From: Cyanoderma ruficeps
Taxonomy: Eukaryota > Chordata > Aves > Passeriformes > Timaliidae
NCBI GenBank assembly: GCA_008694505.1
Contig: VZDJ01000174.1
Coordinates: 13,231,220 to 13,295,219 of the forward strand
Direction: 5' to 3'
DNA length: 64,000 nucleotides
Position 1 is the first letter of the stretch; every line of letters starts with the position of its first letter. The position numbers and the translations under genes are program-made. The notes below the pieces were generated by a model that was not told where the DNA came from, did not search any database, and saw only the letters and a list, made by a program, of their open reading frames with translations. Positions 10,659-22,103 of the stretch are shown in pieces.

Positions 10659-11628
10659 GCAGCAGCTGGGGAGATGGTGCAGAGCAGAGCTGTGGGACTG
10701 CACATCAGCCATGTCTGCAGCAATGAGGGAGGTGGAACAGTCACCAGGATTCTGATTTCAGGGGGGCTCAGTGTGGTCCAAGCAGGTCTGAAGCCAAACA
10801 GCCCAGAGGGGCTGGTCCACCCCTCAGCTCACTCAGCACCAGCCCTCCACATTCTGCCCCAGCACAGCCTCTTCAAAGCACAGCTCCTGCACTCAGGAAT
10901 GGAATTCCCATCCATGCCATGGCCCCTTCCCCTGCACAGGGCTGGGGGTGGCAGCACGTCCCTGTGGCAGGGACCAGCACACAGGGCAACCCCAGCCCGG
11001 TGCTGAGGGAGCAGGAAAAGGGAAACCTGCCTGAGGAAACCCCAGCTCTGAATGGAGAGTGGGTCTGAGCGTGCAGCAACCTGTTCCTGGAAAATTCACA
11101 GAGAGAAAGAAAGGCAGCACGGCCTGAATTAATTATTTCATGCAGATGATTCACTTGTCTCTAATTATAGATGAGCTTCTAAACACAAATGTCAGTTAAA
11201 ATGTTATAGTTCTCCTGCAGCTGTCATTCATGTGCTGGTGAAGAGATCAAGGCCAGAGCTATTAAAAACCTTGGGAGTGAAAGGAAGTGAAAAGGAGTCC
11301 TTGGTGGAGTGAAATTAAAGCAGGAGTTTGCCCTGAGCATTTTAGACCCACAGACCTCTCACCTGTATTCCAAACCCGTACTCCCAGCAGGCAGCCAAGG
11401 GCCTTTAGGGCCAGTTTTTCATTTCTGAAAATGCTGTGGTACACACCAAGCCCCTGCCACCCTGAGGGGGTGAGGGGAGCAGGACAGGACCTGCTGCTGG
11501 CTGCCCCTTGCCCACTAACAGGAAATGGAGAAAAACTGGAAAAAATCCCAATCCTGTGTGAGTGGTCACAGGAGACTCCCAGCCTGAGGGATGGCTGGTG
11601 ATTGCAGGGAGTGGATGTCTGAGCAATG
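10659..11628. other. Unannotated sequence with an AT-rich segment
   Basis: No gene or repeat recognised. The part at about 11115-11285 is AT-rich, contains TTAATTA and CTAATTA homeodomain-type cores within 50 bases of each other, and has no repeat signature. This would fit a conserved noncoding element, but conservation cannot be judged from one sequence. Confidence 0.4.
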
Positions 11629-12005
11629 GAAATAGAACCGTGGAATGGTTTGGGTGGGAAAAATTCCCCATGGGCAGGGACACCTCCCACTGTCCCAGGC
11701 TGCTCCAAGCCCCAGTGTCCAGCCTGGCCTTGGGCACTGCCAGGGATCCAGGGGCAGCCACAGCTGCTCTGGGCACCCTGTGCCAGGGCCTGCCCACCCT
11801 CCCAGGAAACAATTCCTGCCCAATATCCCATCCAGCCCTGCCCTCTGGCAGTGGGAAGCCATTCCCTGTGTCCTGTCCCTCCATCCCTTGTCCCCAGTCC
11901 CTCTCCAGCTCTCCTGGAGCCCCTTTAGGCCCTGGCAGGGGCTCTGAGGTGTCCCTGGAGCCTTCTGTTATCCAGGTTGAATAATCCCAATTCTCTCTGC
12001 CTTCA
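11629..12005 (-). mobile_element. CR1 LINE 3' region, antisense
   Basis: From the tail side the plus strand gives GTGGAATGGTTTGGGTGGGA. A small deletion of about 40 bases follows, then CCATGGGCAGGGACACCTCC, CCTGTGCCAGGGCC, CAATTCCTGCCCAATATCCC and CCATTCCCTGTGTCCTGTCC, ending in GAATAATCCCAATTCTCTCT. The copy therefore holds the 3' untranslated block plus about 200 bases of ORF2 end. It shares the ORF2 segment with the plus-strand copy at 5.9-6.3 kb, making an inverted pair about 5.3 kb apart. The clean match to the consensus suggests a fairly young copy. Confidence 0.93.
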
Positions 12006-12950
12006 GAGTTTATCTTGCTTTATCTCTCATTAAAATTCTTGGGTAAATTAACATGTTTTGTTCAGCATTTTGACACTTCTAGATGAGAAGTCCCTGCACA
12101 GGGAAGCTGCTCAAGGACTGCTTCCCCTACAGAGTTTGCCCTGAGCAGAGTCATGAGTCACTCTCAAAGTGGGGCCAGGAGCCTCATGCCACCCCTTGTG
12201 CCACACAGGATGATGGCACACACATTGTCAGGGTGCTCCCTGTGCTGATTTGAAGGCAAAACCAAAAGAAGGGAGCTGTCAGAGAGAAAACGTGATGGGA
12301 AGAGACTGCTTTGCCTGTTGAATCAAGGGAACTGTTCTTGCAGTTTCCTGGCTTTTATTCCAGGGGCTCAGAACTCCCTCAGCAGCAGCTCCCAGTGACC
12401 ACCACAGGCTTTCCCACATCCCATGGGGTTGTCCTGGTGCTCTCCTGCAGCACAGCCTGGCAGGATGGAAGGGTCACCCAGCAGGATCCCTGGGTCATGT
12501 CCAGCCTCTTTCGCTGGAGCTTGGACCTTTGGATTGTTGGGGATTGTTCTTTGCCTCTCTCTAGCCACCTCCTCAGCTCACCCAGAGCTGACAGCCCCAC
12601 TCCATATCCCGTGGCTGCAGGAGGCTCCTTCCAGCAGCATTCCCAGCACCGTGAGCAGCCGTGGCACAGACTCTCCTGTGGGGTGTCTGCGCTGTGTCCT
12701 GGGGCAGCTGAGAACATCCAGGAGGAGGAAAACCTCAGGAGGAAGAGGACCTTGCCTGGGGCTTCAGCCCTCCAGAGAGAGCCCCTCTGCATGTGCTGGA
12801 GGGCCATGGTCACCTGCAGCACTGTCCAAGCAGGAGTCCAGCTCTGCACTTGGACACAGACTTGTTTGTTACCCTCAAATCCACCTTCCTAGAAAGCTGC
12901 CCAGCAGGAAAGGCCCTGGGGGTGCTGTGACAGTGTCTGGACACGAGCCC
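12006..12950. other. Unannotated sequence
   Basis: Nothing recognised. Open frames of 156-250 codons on both strands over 12311-13175 overlap one another, continue into CR1, and show no known domain. Confidence 0.5.
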
Positions 12951-13554
12951 AGGTGTGCCCAGGTGGCCAAGAGGCCGAGGGCACCTGGGCTGTGCCAGCC
13001 CCGGGGTGGCAGCAGGAGCAGGGCAGTGCCTGTCCCCTGTGCTGGCACTGCTGGGGCACCTCCAGGGCTGGGGCACCTCTGGGACCCTCCTGGCAAGAGA
13101 GACCTGGAGGGGCTGGAGCGTGTCCAGGGCAGGGAACGGAGCTGGGGAAGGGGCTGGAGCCCCAGGAGAGGCTGAGGGAGCTGGGAAAGGGGCTCAGCCT
13201 GGAGAAAAGGAGCCTCAGGGGGGACCTTGTGGCTCTGCACAACTCCCTGACAGGAGGGGACAGCCGGGGGTCGGGCTCTGCTCCCAGGGAACAGGGACAG
13301 GAGGAGAGGGAACGGCCTCAGGCTGGGCCAGGGGAGGCTCAGGTCGGACATTGGGAGGAATTTCTGTGTGGAAAGTCATTGACAGGAGCTGCCCAGGGAG
13401 GTTTGGAGTCCCCGTCCCTGAAGGTGTCCAAGGAAGGCCTGGACAGGCCATTCAGTGCTCTGGGCTGGGGACAAGGTGGGGGTCAGGCACAGCCTTGACT
13501 CGATGGTCTGCGCTGGCTTTCCCAACCTTAATGATTCCACAATTCTGTGATCCT
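12951..13554 (+). mobile_element. CR1 LINE, 600-bp 3' region with complete tail
   Basis: The copy enters in ORF2 with GTGCCCAGGTGGCCAAGAGG (the CR1 VAKKA-type segment). It continues with GGGGCTGGAGCGTGTCCAGG, GGCTGAGGGAGCTGGGAAAG, GGCTCAGCCTGGAGAAAAGG and a CCCAGGGAACAGGGACAGGA block, and finishes with CTTTCCCAACCTTAATGATT and tail repeats (ATTCTGTG) near 13541-13554. Several frames are locally open (up to 219 codons at 12955-13614), but the RT motifs are absent and the ORF2 frame shifts, so no protein is encoded. The opposite-strand relatives are at 4.7 and 10.4 kb. Confidence 0.93.
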
Positions 13555-14586
13555 GTCTGTCTGAGCACCAACTCCTGGGTACCAGCAGCATCTGCAGCAG
13601 CTCCCTGTCACTGAAGCCCCTGTGGTCCTTCCCTGAGGGCTGCAGAGCTCTCTCCAGGCAGAGGTTGTGCCATGAGCACAGCCCAAAGTTGCAGCTCTGC
13701 TCGTTCCATTCTTTAAACCTTGCCTTGGCCAAATGTGCTCCAGCACCCTGGGTTAGACACAAACCCCCCAGTGAGAGCTGCTGGAGCAGATGATGGCTCT
13801 GCTGCCTCCTGTTCTGCAGGCTCAAGAACATCTCAGCTGTTAACTGTGCAGATCATGAGCATTTGGAGTTTACAGTTATTTTATTTTGCGAGGACAGATG
13901 GCAGACAGCTCTGTAGTAGAGGGGCAGATGGCTGTGCACCTATGAGCAAACCAAAACAAAACAAAAACCAAGCCCAGAGAAACTGCATGGTTAAGCTGCA
14001 GAGTCAGTGGGCTCTGCTCCTCCTCCCAGACACAGCACACGGGCCCGGCCACATCCTCGTGACTCCTCTCCCTCATGGAGGTGAGAGCAGGGAGGGGCCC
14101 CTGGGCTGTAATAAAGCATCACACACAGACAGAAACTTCACTTGTGCTGCTTGGGATGGATCTAAGTGTGGGGAAGTCATGGCCCAGGGGAGAACAGCTG
14201 GCACTGGCTCAGGTGTGATTGCTCTCCTTTCTCACCAAGGGAAAGCAGCCCAAGTCTTCCTGCCCAGGAGGGACGTCTGTCCCACCGGTGTGGAAGGAAC
14301 ATTCCTGCCAGGTGCCAGGCCATGGAAAAGGGCACAGTGGCTGCTCCTACTCTCAGGTGACATTGGCAGGACCTGGAACACAACAGGTCCCTCCTGCACC
14401 TCACCTTGGCCTTTGGACAATGTTTCCTCATGCATGAAGGCTCTGGGAGGAGAAGTCTTGGGGGTTTTGTGTCACCCACACTGGGGACCAATCTGTAAGG
14501 TGCAGGTTGGAGGAAACATCTGGGAACATTCAGTGAGTAAAAATATCTTCTCCTCTTTCATTAAATGCACAAAGCTATCCAGTTAA
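13555..14586 (+). other. Unannotated sequence containing a 288-codon open frame
   Basis: A plus-strand frame is open from ATG 13720 to 14586, the longest in the window that is not made of a recognised repeat. The predicted protein has no signal peptide, no repeated motif and no domain I recognise. It contains a KPKQNKNQAQ stretch that comes from a CAAAA-rich tract (13950-13975). There is no promoter or Kozak context that stands out. The sequence is GC-rich with few stops, and other frames over the same DNA are also open for 60-100 codons. I treat it as probably non-coding, but it is recorded because of its length. Confidence 0.3.
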
Positions 14587-15520
14587 ATATTAGAGGCCCC
14601 ACCTATTATCTGGTGAAACTAAACAACCCAAATTCAAGCCTTCTTACTTCATGCACATTGTGCTAGCCAACTCAAAAGGTGAAATTCTCCAAGCCTGGGG
14701 AAGCAGGACCTTGAGAAATTCAAGCAGAGCTTTTTTCAAGGAAACCTTTCCATAGAAGAAGAAGGCACATGAGAGATAGAGCTGAATAACTACTAATACA
14801 CCTCCATGTCCCACAACATTATGCAGCTAAAAACCTCTGGATTTTGATTAGACATCATGTTTCTCCAAGAAATATTAACTTTCAATATTTAAAACATCTT
14901 TTTAAAAGAGCAAGAAGAAGGTCAGGCCCACAAGAGACATGTGCCTCTTGCTCTCCAACAAATTAAACATCACACCTATCAAGCCAGTACTAGGAAACCT
15001 GTATGCTGAGGCATTGTGGATTATTGTTCCCCAAACAATTTTCTTTTTATCCACCCTGAATGTTTGTTTTCCCGCTTGGCTTTCATTTTATAATTAGTCT
15101 CTCTGGACAGAAAGTGAGTCTTTCATTGACTTGCTGACGGAGCAGTAATTGTCAGCTAACCTCGTTCTTTGGGGAGGTTTAATGCCAGGCTGCATCCTGC
15201 ACTCAGTCAAATTCCCATAAATTCTTATCCAGGCACCAGGAAATGCCCACGGTGTCAAACGGCTGCCAAGTCTGACAGCTCCTGGCAGGAGCTGCTGAGT
15301 GGCAGAGCCCAGGGCTGCTCTCCAGCAGTGATCTGTGCCCAGAGGAGCGGGAGCGCAGCTCATCCTGCTGGATTCACTCTCTCACACTGCCTTCACTGGT
15401 CACGCTTCTTTTCCATTTTTTTGTAATAAAAGAGGTAAAATAGACTAATGGACTGGAATTCCTGAAGTATAACCAGAAAGTGGATGAAATATGAAACAGG
15501 ATGAAAAATGAGCATTTAAA
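14587..15520. other. Unannotated AT-rich sequence
   Basis: No repeat or gene recognised. The stretch 15060-15280 contains ATAATTAG and CTGACAGCTCC (a MEIS/TGIF-type TGACAG core), but this is only a composition-level hint of regulatory DNA. Confidence 0.4.
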
Positions 15521-15813
15521 TCATAGAATCATGGAGTTGTTAGGGTTGGAAAATACTTTTAAGTTCATCAAGTCCAACCATCAACCCCGGACACAACCAC
15601 ATTCACCACTAACCCATGTTCCCAAGTGCGACATCCACACATTTTTTGAACATTTCCAGGGATGGGGACTCCACCCCTGCCCTGGGCAGCCTGTGCTAAC
15701 CTTTCTGTGAAAAAAAATTCCCTGATATCCAGTCCAAACCTCTTCTACTCCAACTCAAGGCCATTTCCTCTCATCCTGTTGCTTGTTCCCTGGGAGAAGA
15801 GACTGATTCAGAA
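15521..15813 (-). mobile_element. Older CR1 LINE 3' end, antisense
   Basis: The plus strand opens with intact tail repeats (TCATAGAATCATGG), then GTTAGGGTTGGAAAATACTT, CATCAAGTCCAACCATCAAC, CACATCCACACATTTTTTGA, CCAGGGATGGGGACTCC and CATTTCCTCTCATCCTGTTG, ending at GTTCCCTGGGAGAAGAGACT. This subfamily lacks the GGCACAGGGTG block and matches the type near 59.5 kb. It lies head to head with the plus-strand CR1 that starts about 90 bases on. Confidence 0.92.
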
Positions 15814-15904
15814 CCAATATGAAATGTATACCAGTGTCTCATCAGCTCAGGAGCAGGGCCCAGAGCATGGCTGCCAGCAGCACAAGGTCCTGCTGGGGGC
15901 AAAT

Positions 15905-16635
15905 CACGAAAGGTGCAGCCTGGTCACTGCTGTTGTCAATGTCACTAATAACTTCATCAATGGCCTGGGACAGGGTGCCCCATCAGCCAGCCAGTCTGGG
16001 ATGACCCCAACTGGGAGCAGTGGGTGACACCCCAGATGGTGGCGGGGACGCTTATGGGCCATTCAAGGGCCCTCAGCAGCCTGGAGAACTGAGCAGAGAG
16101 GAATCTCATGAAGGAATCTCAAGGGGGATGCAAGCGCCTGCCCCCGGGGAGGAATAAAGCCGGGCAGCAGCACAGGCTGGGGCCCAGCCGTCTCTGCAGG
16201 GAAGGGCTGTGGGGCTCTGGGGGATCTCAGGCTCCCCTTGGGCTGGGGATTCACCCCCACAGTGCTGGAGGCCAGAGTCTGTCCTCGGGCTGTGTTGGAC
16301 AGAGCATGGCCAGCAGCAATGGGGAGGTGGTCCATTCCTCTCCTGAGCACTGGAGAGGCCACATTTGGAGTTCTGGGCCCAGTTCTGTACCCCCCAGAGC
16401 AAAAAATATGGATTTATTGGAATGAGTCTAACAAAAGTCCATTAAGTTGACTAAAAGATTTCTTTTTCATTGTGGAGAAGGACAAGCCCAGAGAAGCTGT
16501 GGACTCTCCAGGTTGTAGCTATCCAAAACCTGACATGGTCCTGGGCAACCTGCTCAGGGGAACCTGCTCGAGCAGGGCTTGGACTAGAGCACCTCCAAAT
16601 GTGGCTTCAGCCTGAGAGATTCTGTGATTCTGTGG
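15905..16635 (+). mobile_element. Old CR1 LINE, ORF2 C-terminal part through tail
   Basis: The first part corresponds to the CR1 segment encoding FINGLGQG, a decayed form of the RT-adjacent FIND-L-D-G motif. It continues with the CR1 NLM(K) region (GAATCTCATGAAGGAATCTC), GCAGCACAGGCTGGGGCCCA, the CACTGGAGAGGCCACATTTG block (the LVRPHLE region), TTGGAATGAGTCTAACAAAA, an internal deletion, and the 3' end (CTGGGCAACCTGCTCAGGGG, GAACCTGCTCGAGCAGGGCT). It closes with ATTCTGTGATTCTGTG at 16619-16634. Many frameshifts and the loss of several hundred bases in the middle mark it as old and inactive. Confidence 0.88.
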
Positions 16636-17154
16636 TAGATTTGGCCACCAAGGATCCTGAGCTCCTTCTGCCTTGTGCAAGGATAAGTCTGGACAAATCT
16701 GAGAAGCCAGACTGAGAACAAACACTGTTGGGTTATGGCAGAGGCTGTCAGGAATAATAACCTGGCTGATTCCATTAGGAAATCCTTTATTTTGGGATGG
16801 GAGTATAAAACTTCATAAAAATAAGAAAACATTTGATCATCAAAGAACTCTTAGAAAGAATGTGAACTTACTTGCACTGAGCAAAACATAATTTTAGCCT
16901 GGGTTCATGAAGAACAAAGACTGCTGGGATCACACGGGCTCCTCTGCCAGCCCCTCTGTCTGAGTGAGCTGCAGGCACGTTGGGAAGGGGGAGAGGTCTC
17001 AGAGACAGGAGGTGTCACAAAAACCTGCAGCTTAGGGATGGAATTAGATGCTGTTGGTGCTTCTATGTGGGAAAGACAGGGACAGCTCAGCCCTGGCCTG
17101 CTCAGAGTGGCCAAGGCTGGTGGATGACACAGGTCCAGCCTGGCCAGGCTCCTG
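16636..17154. other. Unannotated sequence
   Basis: Nothing recognised apart from AT-rich sequence at 16780-16900. Confidence 0.5.
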
Positions 17155-17425
17155 GGACAGGGACAGCACCCAGGGAAGGGCTGGAGCTGGGCCAGGGCAG
17201 GCTCAGGCTGCAGATCAGGAAAGGTTCTTCCCCCAGAGGGTGCTGGGCACTGCCCAGGCTCTCCAGGGAATGGGCACGGCCCCGAGGCTGCCAGAGCTCC
17301 AGGAGCCTTTGGACAGCGCTGCCAGGGGTGCCCAGGGTGGGATTGTTGGGGGGTCTGGGCAGGGACAGGGGCTGGGCTGGATGATCCCTGGGGGTCCCTC
17401 CAGCTCAGGAAGTTTTGTGATTCTC
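17155..17425 (+). mobile_element. CR1 LINE 3' end, distinct subfamily
   Basis: The order GGGCCAGGGCAGGCTCAGGC, ATCAGGAAAGGTTCTTCCCC, AGAGGGTGCTGGGCACTGCC, CTCCAGGGAATGGGCACGGC, CCAGAGCTCCAGGAGCCTTT, GGGCTGGATGATCCCTGGGG and TTTGTGATTCTCC is a CR1 3' end. It belongs to a subfamily that differs from the GGCACAGGGTG group. It is 5' truncated at about 17155 and retains only one and a half tail repeats. Confidence 0.88.
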
Positions 17426-17526
17426 CAGTTTGGGGCTGTAGAGGTGTTTTCAGAAGAGCCAAGAGAAATAATCAGGAGCTGAGGGTCCTCCAGGGGATTC
17501 AGGGGTTCTGAAGAGGAACTGGAAAT

Positions 17527-17592
17527 ACAATCTCACAGGATAATGGAATTGTTAAGGTTCCAGTCACACTCGAAGCACACAAGTCCATCATG
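17527..17592 (-). mobile_element. Possible CR1 tail remnant, antisense
   Basis: ATCTCACAGGATAATGGAAT, then TGTTAAGGTTCC and CAAGTCCATCATGG, resembles the antisense of a CR1 3' end (tail, TTAAGGTTGGAAA, AAGTCCAACCAT). The middle does not match well. Confidence 0.35.
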
Positions 17593-18351
17593 GCTGTGCT
17601 TCATCTGCCCATTTCATGTGCCCTGTTTGATTCCAGGATGCCCCAGTCCCACCAGGGCCAGGTCCTTGCGGTGGCAGTGCCACACCCAGACACGGTGACA
17701 AAGGCAGCCACAGACACCCCTGACCTTGCCTGGTGTGGGACCAGGGGCCAGCTTGGGGCAGGGAGGACAGCAGGGAGGTGACCCAGCTCCAGGGTGGATC
17801 CAAGCTCCCCTTTCCCATCTCAGCTGGCTCTGACAGGCCGGGAGGGGGGCAGGGAGAGGCTGAGCAGGCCAGCAGCGTGTGGGGTCAGTGCACTGCTCCA
17901 AACCAAGCCGGGCCAGGGAATCAATCTGTAAGCAGAGGCTTTTTCATGGGCAATTACAGAGGAAAATGCTTCACCCCTTTCATTTGGTCTCACCTGGGAG
18001 GGGTGGACACTCCCTCTGCACCTGAGCTGTAATTCCAGCTCCAGAGGGCTCCTGCTCTCCCCTTTCCAAACCCAGAGCACACGCCAGTTGCCTGGAGCAG
18101 AAAGATGTTTAATGTTTAAACTCTTGTCTCAATTCCCTAAAATCCCCAGTGGTTTTAAAAACTGAACTGGCCAAAATTTCACATTGGGGAAAAAAAAATC
18201 CTCAGTGATTGAAAATATATTTAAAATAAGTGGATAGGATGGAATTTAAATCAATCAAGATGAACCCATGGGTGAGTCTTTATTCAAAATCATCCTGAAT
18301 CTGAGAAGTATCTGAGAATTGGGAGTAATGTGTGGTTAAAATGAACCCCTA
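17593..18351. other. Unannotated sequence
   Basis: Nothing recognised; GC-rich up to about 18080, then AT-rich. Confidence 0.5.
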
Positions 18352-18622
18352 CAGGTTTTGGGGTTTTTTGTGGGGGAGTTTTTTGGGGGTTTTTTTGTTT
18401 TTTTCTGATTGGTTGGTTCAGTTAGTTGGTTGGTTTGGGGCTTTTGTTTGTGTCCATTTTTGTTGTTGTTTTGGATTGCGGAGTTTTGTTTGTTTGGTTT
18501 TCAGGGTTTTGCTTTTTCACTTTGGGGTTTGGGGTTTTTTGTTTTGGTTTTAGTGGTCTTTGGTTTTGGGGGGTTTTCGTGTGTGTTTGTTTGTTGGGGA
18601 GGGGTTTTTTTTCTCTTCTTTG
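18352..18622. repeat. G/T-skewed low-complexity tract
   Basis: About 270 bases of the plus strand consist almost only of T and G, with C and A scarce. It contains repeated GGGG and TTTT runs such as TTTTGGGGTTTTTT, GTGGGGGAG and TTTGGGGTTTGGGG. The G-runs are spaced so that a G-quadruplex on the plus strand is possible. Open frames through it encode artificial F/V/G/W-rich hydrophobic chains. It is not telomeric TTAGGG. Confidence 0.85.
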
Positions 18623-19775
18623 AAAGTGGTTTTCAGGATCAAGAGATAAAATCATTCCTGCAGTGGAAATCCAGCCAAGGTGATATTTTGGCTGTAATTT
18701 CATTCCTTTTGCCATTTAAAGAATTACCCATTTTTGTCTCAGCATCCTTTTGCCTCTTTCTGACCATAGAATACTCAATAATAGTGTTTTGACTGAGGGT
18801 TGGTTACTTATTCACCTGGGAAAGGGAGAAAATGCATAATGCAAATGCTCCTTCTAATGGGAATGAATCAACAGATTACTAATATCTGGAATTTTAATAA
18901 TACTATGGAAAAGATGGTTAAAACTTGGATTGAATTTAGGACAAGTGCTGGATCTGTGAGGTTTTATACTCTGCATTGTATCAGTTTTACAAATAGCACA
19001 TTTTTGGATTAGAAAGAAAAATCAAATTAAACACCTTTCACTGACCAACTAGAACAGAAGGAACAAACTTTTCTACCCATACTTTTGCTCAGGACTCATT
19101 TCCACATCCTTTCATGGAGGAGAAAATAAAATTACCAATATAGGGCCGACCTGCTTCCCTTTTCAGCACAAATAAAAGGGCAGGAAGCAAAAAGTTGTTC
19201 AGTAAACATCAGAACTAAAATCTGTTTTTATAGATAGCTTTTAATCCCTCCTTATCTGCATCTCACTGGATCTTCCTCGTGTCCCCCTCACATTTCTCTT
19301 CTGACAGAGCTTCCAAATCCCTCCACAGCCATGACCCTTCTCAAACCTACCCACGCAGGCACCCAGCCTAGAGGACAAAGGAGGGAGCAACAGTCGAGGG
19401 CACACTGCAGCTTTTTAATCAAGAACTGAACTTTCAGATCCTGTCCTACCTCCAAATGCTTTGAAATCAGTAAAACAGTTTGAAAAGGGTGGGGGTTTTG
19501 GAGGAGTGGTGTCAAAGTAGAAGGGAGTGATAAGTAAATAGCAGAGAAATAGGCAGATAGACAGTCTAGGAAAAGGCTGATGAAGAAATGTCCTGTCATT
19601 AGGGGACATTAGGCTGGAAAGGGAGGAAAAAGAATTAAACCCCATAAGTTTAAAGACTTAATAAAAATGTTATAAAATCTAATAAAAAAAGAATATTAAA
19701 ATATAAAAATTACACACTTGAATCTATACCAAAATGTTGGGTTTAAACCTACTGCTGAAAAGGGAGCTCATACTG
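18623..19775. other. Unannotated AT-rich sequence
   Basis: No repeat or gene recognised. 19640-19720 is very AT-rich, with several AATAAA and AATATT strings. Confidence 0.5.
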
Positions 19776-19838
19776 GGCCAGGAGCTGGACTGGATGGTCC
19801 TTGTGGGCACCTTCCAACTCTGGATGTCCTGTGATGAT
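19776..19838 (+). mobile_element. CR1 3' tail fragment
   Basis: GGAGCTGGACTGGATGGTCC, TTGTGGGCACCTTCCAACTC and TGGATGTCCTGTGATGAT are the last 60 bases of a CR1 3' end. The body is absent. Confidence 0.75.
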
Positions 19839-22103
19839 ATTTTAAAATAGTATTGGGAACTGAGGGGGAAGGGATAGGGAGAGAGGAGAAAATGGGAGGG
19901 GGAGGAAAGATGCTCAACAAACCCATTATTTTTTCAATAAGAAGCATTTAGAGTCAAAAAAATATGATCTTTCTGTTCGAAGCACAGAATATGGACCAGT
20001 CTGGACCTGGGACATTCCAGTCTCAGTGGGAAGTCACCCGTATCCTTCTATCATGCTGTTAAATCCGTTGTTGTTATTATTGTTGTTGTTATTACAGATT
20101 TCAGCTCTGGAGGGTGTTGGGAAGGGGCTGAGCTGTTCCCTTCCCTTCCCTGCAGTGGGTGGAGTGATGGGGATGGAGATCCAGAGCCACGGGAGTCACG
20201 AGGTAACTGAACCCAGCTCTAACCCAGTCCTTGGGCTGGAGCAGGAGAAATGTGCTCCCAAATTTGCCACTTTGCTGCTGCCCAAGAGGAATCTCGTGGT
20301 CCACAGTCCTCTCCAAAGCAGGGAAAATCAGTGATGGGAAGTTTGCTTTAAAAGCTCCTTTCCAAGTCAGAATTCCACCACTCTGGCAAGGGAGCACAGG
20401 CGAGGAGCTGCCGAGTCCCAAACGCTCTCTGGTCCCAGCAGGCAGTCCTGGCATCCTGACACTTCACCCTCCTCTCTCTCCTGTCAGTCTGAAGAGCCGG
20501 CTGGGGAGCTGGGAACTGCCCTTCAGTGACGGGTCAGGGGATGAAACAGGAATTCTGACAGGCAGGAGCTGGGGAAGACACACTCCCCACATGCTCAGGA
20601 GGCAGCAGAGCAGAGCATTTTTGCTTTACAGATTTAAGGAAAATGTGGAAAGGAGAATCTGTCAAAGGCTCCAAATCCAAAAAGCCACAAGTGTTTGGGC
20701 ATCCTTCTAGCCAGGCTCTCTTTATGGTCAGAGTAGGAATCCAGTGGGGACAGCGGTTCTTCTTTCACCCACATGGAAAAGTAATTTTTAAAATATATAA
20801 ACAAATAAAAACAAAGGGGAAAAAATAAAATGCAACCACAAACCACTTTTGTGGCAGAGCTGGATAAAGGAGCACAGGTCAGAGCTAAGAATAAGAGCAG
20901 CTGCTGTGTGTGGATTTAAATAGTGAAAAGGTCTGAGGCAGTAAATCAGGGCACCTGCTGAGAGCCTCCAGGTGGTCTGGACTTCAGACATAGGCAGGGA
21001 GACAGAAAAGTGTTTGGAAATGAGCTGAGCCAGGGCTGCAAGGATAGAGCCCTGTGGATGATGCTGAACAGAAGGAAGCAAGGAACCCCAGAGAGGAAAG
21101 ATAAATGCAGGAGAAAGCTCTGAAGTCTGTGCAGGAAATGATAAAATGCAAATTTCCCTGTAAATAAAAGTGAGGACATTTTGGGGAAAAATCTCATCCA
21201 ACCCAGCAGACAGTCTGAGGGAAGAGGGAAAGGCAACTAAGCAAAGAAGGGGAGAGGCTGCAAGAACTGCAGGACAGTAAATTCAAGCTTCCCAGCCTGA
21301 TGTGAGTGCAGACAAGGAGCAAAGTCCTCAGCCAGCAGGTCCTTGGGAGCTGAGGAGTGCCAGGGCAGCAGAGACAGCACTTGTCCAACACTGCCACGGG
21401 AGCTGCAAATAAACCCTGAGTAATTCCAGGGAGCTGCAGGGAGGGACAGAGCAGCACGCAGGACACAAGGAGCATTCTCAGTGCCACGGCAAGGAAGCAG
21501 AGACCACAGAGCTCCTGCAAGCTGCTCAGAGCAGAGCCAGAGCACTGAGAGCATTACGTGGATTTTCCAAGAGGTTCCACTGGCTCACTGCATTTCCTCT
21601 AGAAAGGCAGCAGTGCTGGGAGGGCAGAGGAGAACTCGTGGGATACCTGAGTCCGCAGGTTTGGAGCAGGGTCCAACCCAGAGCCAGCTCACAGTATGAG
21701 ACTCACTGACACAGCACAGCTTTCCCCATGCCCCCTCCACCCCATCACACACCCTAAATCCACCCACAGCTCGTGGGCTCCACTGCTCCTTGCCAAGGGA
21801 CCTCAGGGGGTTTGATCCCCTGCCTGACTCTGCTCTGCTCTACTCCACCAGCACCCACCTCCCTGCCAGGGCTCCCCCACACACCTCCAGCTTAACTCAC
21901 ACCTGAAAAGCTCAGGTGATACCGCTGGGGTGTAGCTGCTGTTCTCAGTGAATTTTTAGCTCTCCAGGAACCACATCCCCAGCTTTAGTTTTATTTTTCC
22001 ATCGGCAGATTGAGACCTTGAGCAAACACTGGGGATGGTCCTGTCCAAATGACTGCTAACCCCATGCACGGCTGCTTACCCCAAAACTGAGGTGGGCATC
22101 AAT
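19839..22103. other. Unannotated sequence
   Basis: No exon or transposon recognised across 2.2 kb. A short imperfect (TTG/TTA)n repeat lies at 20066-20096, and an A/T-rich stretch at 20785-20830. Confidence 0.5.
20066..20096. repeat. Imperfect (TTG/TTA)n microsatellite
   Basis: Ten or so trinucleotide units alternate between TTG and TTA. Confidence 0.8.

Noticed and set aside
12423..13614. Overlapping plus-strand frames of 181-250 codons
   Set aside because: All run through the CR1 at 12951-13554 in different frames; none follows CR1 ORF2 throughout and no RT motif is present.
18352..18622. Interstitial telomere repeat
   Set aside because: The runs are irregular TTTTG/GGGGT strings; the vertebrate TTAGGG unit is absent.
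18409..18792. 127-codon hydrophobic frame resembling a membrane protein
   Set aside because: It is the translation of the G/T-skewed low-complexity tract.
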